Part shown: positions 4,320-6,941 of the stretch, one piece after another | How positions within the stretch are numbered: the stretch's first letter is position 1 | How the letters are laid out: every line of letters begins with the position of its first letter | From: Nitrososphaerales archaeon TH5893 | GTDB lineage: Archaea > Thermoproteota > Nitrososphaeria > Nitrososphaerales > Nitrososphaeraceae | Length of the DNA stretch: 6,941 nucleotides | Direction of reading: 5' to 3' | NCBI GenBank assembly: GCA_014523685.1 | Contig: JAATVT010000162.1 | Location: 1 to 6,941, forward strand | The notes under the pieces: model-generated | Told to the model about the DNA's origin: nothing | Seen by the model: only the letters and a program-made list of their open reading frames with translations | Databases searched by the model: none | Program-made: the position numbers and the translations under genes

Positions 4320-4831
4320 CATGTTCAGTTAAATCTGACCTTTTACTATGACCCAAATTATGTAGCAGAATGACAAGTTGTATAATTTCCATGTAAGGAA
4401 CAGTACCATTGATTGAGAATAACAAGACCTAACTCGAAGCTCTGAAGTTGTGATCTCTCTCTTAATAATAAATACTCCACTTCTATTTGTAAATATTGTA
4501 ACTATCAACCAACTGAAGTGAGAAGAATAAAATATTCTTTGAACTTTGGAATAATGCGAATATTGGCTTCAATGATCAGACCAGCTCAACTGTTTAAACC
4601 TACTTTTGCAGCTGCCAACCACTTCGGGCGAATTCTTTCACCCTTATTTTGAGAAGCATTTCGTGGAAACAATTTCATATCACAAGTTCACAATTTCGTC
4701 TTCAATCAAAGGCAGTGTTGTAGTGGGAAAAACAAGGATTCGACTACCCTATGGATTCCGAACTATTCTTCATTTTAGGAAACCCAAACGACTGCTATTT
4801 AATGCCCACTTAATGCACAGAGGCATCCATA
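4320..4831. other. Long intergenic region between two minus-strand genes
   Basis: About 510 bases with no supported gene. An 84-residue plus-strand frame (TTG 4606 to TAA 4860) overlaps the 3' end of the minus-strand gene at 4832 by 29 bases. It has no ATG start and no TATA-like element, and is probably chance. The notable structure is the inverted repeat at 4523-4539. No tRNA or known small RNA is recognised. Confidence 0.4.
4523..4539. repeat. Perfect 7-bp inverted repeat with 3-base loop
   Basis: AAGAATA, spacer AAA, then TATTCTT. The arms are perfect. It is AT-rich, so chance is possible, but it is the cleanest hairpin in the long gap and could be an operator or the 3' end of a small RNA. 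No U-tract follows immediately. Confidence 0.35.
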
Positions 4832-5338
4832 TCATTGCTCTGTTTTTTTGTCTTCTCTAATTGAATCCAAGACATACTTGAGATCTGGCTCGGTTAAAAG
4901 TTTATTCATAAACCCCTTGATGATTTGTCTTGTCGTCCTGTCTGCGGCACCTTTTCCTCTATGCTGAATATTTACCACATGTTCGCGAACGAAGGGACTA
5001 ATATAAATCGTGCAAACTTCGTAGATCCAGTCAAATAGATATTGAGGAGCATTCTCTCCTACCATCTGACTTTTTCTTTGCTCAAAAGCGTTAGCAATTA
5101 GTCTCAAATTATAAAGATAGATTTTTTTACCTGTTTTCTGGTCTGAACCTCGAAGCAAAAATGAATCCCTCTTATCATATATCAATCCAAATGATGTGTT
5201 ATAGGGCATCTTGACATGCCCATTCTTAGATGCATACTCGAATAATTCGTTCATTAACAATTGCAAAAGGGTGTAGAAGCGTTTTGCTTGTTTCTGCTTC
5301 TCTTGGTCATTTTCTTCTTTCTTCTTCTTCCCAAACAT
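4832..5338 (-). CDS. Hypothetical charged protein, probably a Nitrososphaerota-specific family
   Basis: A 168-residue soluble protein of unknown function. Residues 3-20 are extremely charged and lysine-rich (GKKKKEENDQEKQKQAKR), probably a flexible or helical arm. A helix with Leu-rich core follows (FYTLLQLLMNELFEYA, 21-36). Then comes a beta-like section, 42-76 (FGLIYDKRDSFLLRG and KKIYLYN), and mainly helical segments to the end, with YLFDWIYEVCTIYISPFV at 100-117 as the most hydrophobic part. This part is too polar to be a confident membrane helix. There is one cysteine (109). A basic loop, HRGKGAADRTTRQ (126-138), might contact nucleic acid or phosphate, but no named motif is present. The start at ATG 5338 is supported by TATTTAAA about 38 bases upstream. 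The gene follows the hydrolase on the same strand after a 177-base gap with its own promoter, so joint transcription is not required. Confidence 0.75.
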   Translation of the reverse strand: MFGKKKKEENDQEKQKQAKRFYTLLQLLMNELFEYASKNGHVKMPYNTSFGLIYDKRDSFLLRGSDQKTGKKIYLYNLRLIANAFEQRKSQMVGENAPQYLFDWIYEVCTIYISPFVREHVVNIQHRGKGAADRTTRQIIKGFMNKLLTEPDLKYVLDSIREDKKTEQ

Positions 5339-5372
5339 ATTCTTCTTTGGGATTACAGTCGTCTGTAAGATG

Positions 5373-5380
5373 TATTTAAA
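5373..5380 (-). promoter_or_regulatory. TATA-like element of the 168-residue gene, next to CGAATTCG
   Basis: The minus strand reads CGTTTAAATACA, about 38 bases before ATG 5338, predicting a leader of about a dozen bases. Directly upstream sits the 8-bp palindrome CGAATTCG (5381-5388), which occupies the place where archaeal BRE or regulator contacts occur. Confidence 0.45.
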
Positions 5381-5469
5381 CGAATTCGATCAGTCATCGA
5401 GTTTCCCTCTCTTTAGTATACTACTTTATTACTTTGTTATTGGGGTTAAAATCCTATAATAATAGAATT

Positions 5470-5474
5470 AAAAA
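5470..5474 (-). terminator. Weak oligo-U terminator downstream of the hydrolase
   Basis: AAAAA on the plus strand gives U5 in the minus transcript about 45 bases past the hydrolase stop, in an AT-rich setting. It is short, so the call is tentative. Confidence 0.25.
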
Positions 5475-5515
5475 GATTCCACTCACTTCTCCGTTGTCTA
5501 ACCATAGCACCATAA

Positions 5516-6355
5516 TCAATAATTATTAACATTACCATGGTTTAAGAATGCGGTTAATTTTTGATAGAATAAGGCTGTCTTCTCTACAAATGGGGCATGA
5601 CCAGCATCCTGTATTATTTCATATTTAGCCCTAGGAAGCCTCTCTCTAAATCTATCACAGTATCTGACGGGTATGAGGTTATCCTTTTCTCCCCATAGCA
5701 CTAGACATTGGATATCTTGAATTGCCTTGAACCCTTCTGGTTTAATCTGTGTTGTAGTGCTGTTCTTGAAGGATGACTCAAATGCCTGTCTGGCTCCCTG
5801 TTTTTCGATTACATGTTCAAACAAGTCAACTCCTATTGGGAGGAGTCTAGAAGGAGAGGCATGCATATCCTCCAGTACTCTTTTAATTTTTTCATATCTT
5901 CTAATTGGGTTAATCTCCATAGCTGCAGCATAGTAGTCATTAAGTAAGGGAGTAGGGCCCTCAAGGAGTCCTGAGGAATCAACCAACACCAGTTTTTCGA
6001 TCTTTTCCTTATGTTCAATTGCAATTTGTGTGGCTATATATCCTCCCAGTGAGTGGCCAATCAAAGTTAGTTTACATGATTCCCTCTTTTCCCTTACGAT
6101 TGTTTCGAGAAAATCTGCAATAAATTTGCTAAATCCTTCGATTGTATAATAGCCAGGTTCCTCAGGTTTATCACTCATTCCAAATCCCACTAGATCAATG
6201 GCAATTGCATGATAACCCACAGATAACGCGTCGGGAATATCCCTCCATACAATCGATGAGGATCCAAGACCATGTATGAACAGCACGTCCGCATCTTTAG
6301 CATTTCCATATTCTCTGTAGAAGGTACGAATTCCTTTTACATCTGCAAAGGACAT
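5516..6355 (-). CDS. Alpha/beta hydrolase-fold enzyme (esterase / C-C hydrolase type)
   Basis: A 279-residue enzyme of the alpha/beta hydrolase superfamily, of the usual size for single-domain members. The landmarks are in order. The oxyanion-hole motif is HGLGSSS at 28-34. IDLVGFGMSDKP at 53-64 is the typical post-beta4 loop. The nucleophile elbow is GHSLGG at 100-105, with nucleophile S102. A cap region spans about 130-210. The acidic triad residue is D225 in LWGEKDNLIP, and the catalytic histidine is H253 in DAGHAPFVEK. The catalytic triad S102-D225-H253 is complete, so the enzyme is expected to be active. The sequence most resembles the MhpC/BphD-like and general Abhydrolase_1/6 group, whose members hydrolyse esters, C-C bonds, lactones or halides. 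The substrate cannot be told from sequence. With no signal peptide it should be cytoplasmic. Neighbours are unknowns and give no pathway clue. The start is ATG 6355, immediately preceded by an inverted repeat. One antisense and one overlapping frame inside are shadows. Confidence 0.95.
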   Translation of the reverse strand: MSFADVKGIRTFYREYGNAKDADVLFIHGLGSSSIVWRDIPDALSVGYHAIAIDLVGFGMSDKPEEPGYYTIEGFSKFIADFLETIVREKRESCKLTLIGHSLGGYIATQIAIEHKEKIEKLVLVDSSGLLEGPTPLLNDYYAAAMEINPIRRYEKIKRVLEDMHASPSRLLPIGVDLFEHVIEKQGARQAFESSFKNSTTTQIKPEGFKAIQDIQCLVLWGEKDNLIPVRYCDRFRERLPRAKYEIIQDAGHAPFVEKTALFYQKLTAFLNHGNVNNY

Positions 6356-6374
6356 TTATAGTTAGCAGCTATAA
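6356..6374. repeat. Inverted repeat directly before the hydrolase start
   Basis: TTATAG, a 7-base spacer, then CTATAA, perfect 6-bp arms, ending one base before the ATG on the minus strand. It covers the expected start of transcription or leader of the hydrolase gene, so it could be an operator that blocks initiation or a leader hairpin. It also contains the nearest TATA-like string; another candidate (ATCTAATAATC) is centred near 6387. Confidence 0.4.
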
Positions 6375-6482
6375 GACAGAGATTATTAGATATCGTTGTC
6401 TGATTTCACGAAGTATGGAGAATTAGGATATTGGGATGATTTGTGAAAAACTACTATTTGAAGACGCCAGCGGGTAGTATAA

Positions 6483-6770
6483 CTAAATCCTAGACTCAGC
6501 TTTTTCTATAGTCTTACGTTTTTCACTATTTATTTCATCCATAGTTATTCCATTAGCCAAAATAATCATACTGTTACTTTCATCACTACCTTCAGTAAAA
6601 ATAGCAGCATATGGGGAATTAGCTAATATTTCAGTAATGGAGTTATCATCGGGCGCTATCCGTAGGTCCAAATCCTTTATTGGAACTAGAGAACCGAAAT
6701 CATCAATATCGAGCAGGGTTACATTAACCTTTTTTTCTACTTTGTATACGTTGTTAACCTTGACTAGCAT
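6483..6770 (-). CDS. Small hypothetical protein, beta-rich with a charged C-terminal helix
   Basis: A 95-residue soluble acidic protein of unknown function. The N-terminal part alternates in a strand-like way (MLVKVNNVYKVEKKVNVTLL), followed by an acidic turn (DIDDFGS) and VPIKDLDLRI. A middle helix is suggested by SITEILANSPYAAIF, then a polar loop GSDESNS, a strand MIILANG, and a charged helix at the end (ITMDEINSEKRKTIEKAESRI is the last stretch). There are no cysteines, no membrane segment and no signal peptide. The ATG at 6770 is well supported by TATATTTAAC about 20 bases upstream, implying a leaderless transcript. It follows the partial gene on the same strand by 26 bases, but the promoter between them suggests its own transcription start, possibly in addition to read-through. 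No family is recognised. Confidence 0.65.
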   Translation of the reverse strand: MLVKVNNVYKVEKKVNVTLLDIDDFGSLVPIKDLDLRIAPDDNSITEILANSPYAAIFTEGSDESNSMIILANGITMDEINSEKRKTIEKAESRI

Positions 6771-6782
6771 ATTCGCTTGTCG

Positions 6783-6792
6783 GTTAAATATA
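6783..6792 (-). promoter_or_regulatory. TATA-like element of the 95-residue gene
   Basis: The minus strand reads CTATATTTAACC in the 26-base gap after the upstream gene's stop codon. Spacing to ATG 6770 (about 20 bases) is slightly short but compatible with a leaderless start. Confidence 0.5.
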
Positions 6793-6796
6793 GATG

Positions 6797-6941
6797 CTAA
6801 TCAAAGAATGGATCGTCACCAAAGAGTCCACTATTGGTGGCTCCTTCCTGATTGCTGCCGGCCTCCTCATTATTGTCATTATTTTCTTCGTTGTTCACAA
6901 CTGAATCATTGGTTTCACTGGAAGGTTCATCTTGGACTCCG
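6797..6941 (-). CDS. C-terminal end of a gene running in from the right edge (acidic disordered tail)
   Basis: The minus strand is open from the window edge to a TAG at 6797-6799, giving the last 47 residues of a protein whose start lies outside. The tail is highly acidic and rich in Asn, Glu and Ser (for example VVNNEENNDNNEEAGSNQ), clearly intrinsically disordered. It ends in a short hydrophobic-acidic peptide, SGLFGDDPFFD. A disordered linker closing with such a compact peptide often presents a docking motif for a partner protein. That is inference from architecture, and the family cannot be named from the tail alone. No competing frame on either strand gives a comparable reading. The 95-residue gene follows 26 bases downstream on the same strand. 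Confidence 0.75.
   Translation of the reverse strand, partial: GVQDEPSSETNDSVVNNEENNDNNEEAGSNQEGATNSGLFGDDPFFD

Noticed and set aside
4736..4752. GGATTCGACTACCC resembling a tRNA T-arm
   Set aside because: No matching acceptor stem, D-arm or anticodon arm can be built around it.
4606..4860. 84-residue plus-strand frame from TTG 4606
   Set aside because: It has no ATG start and no TATA-like element, overlaps the 3' end of a better minus-strand gene, and shows no recognisable domain. It cannot be fully excluded.
5727..6024. Two frames within the hydrolase (plus strand 5727-5933, minus strand 5833-6024)
   Set aside because: Shadows of a gene with a complete catalytic triad and continuous alpha/beta hydrolase landmarks.

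Overview
The window looks like a chromosomal segment from an ammonia-oxidising archaeon of the Nitrososphaerota (Thaumarchaeota), perhaps the Nitrososphaera/Nitrosocosmicus side. This is inferred from several traits together. The base composition is AT-rich. Several starts have a TATA-like element about 20-35 bases upstream and almost no Shine-Dalgarno sequence, which suggests leaderless or short-leader transcripts. There is a tiny stand-alone C2H2 zinc-finger protein, and most of the small proteins are unrecognised. Only a little over half of the window is convincingly coding. I saw no tRNA, rRNA, CRISPR array, insertion sequence, integrase, or toxin-antitoxin or defence module.

Layout, left half (1-2920). 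A small minus-strand ORF (142-384) appears to have lost its natural start through a one-base frame break. A degenerate gap follows. Next comes a minus-strand C2H2 zinc-finger protein (846-1061), divergent from a plus-strand protein with two CxxC pairs (1393-1599). The shared intergenic region between them carries a perfect hairpin and an 11-bp-spaced direct repeat. A non-coding stretch (1602-2070) holds two further repeat structures. It precedes a small secreted protein with a GTG start (2097-2306) that ends in a pyrimidine-rich terminator. A possible 33-residue microprotein (2502-2603) has its own TATA-like element.

Layout, right half (2921-6941). A four-helix membrane protein built as an ungapped internal duplication (2921-3406, plus strand) converges on a run of minus-strand genes. 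Read in their direction of transcription, these are: the acidic C-terminus of a gene entering from the right edge (6797-6941), a 95-residue unknown (6483-6770), an alpha/beta hydrolase with a complete catalytic triad (5516-6355), a 168-residue charged unknown (4832-5338), and a 206-residue unknown (3579-4199). The last probably has a frame-broken N-terminal extension reaching 4294. Intergenic gaps and separate TATA-like elements suggest mostly single-gene transcription units rather than one operon.

Only the alpha/beta hydrolase can be assigned a biochemical class with confidence, and its substrate is unknown. I see no coherent multi-gene system. The items most worth following up are the duplicated membrane protein with its conserved His/Trp/Thr and DYxEIP motifs, the helically phased operator-like repeats, the two apparent single-base frame breaks, and the microprotein candidates.
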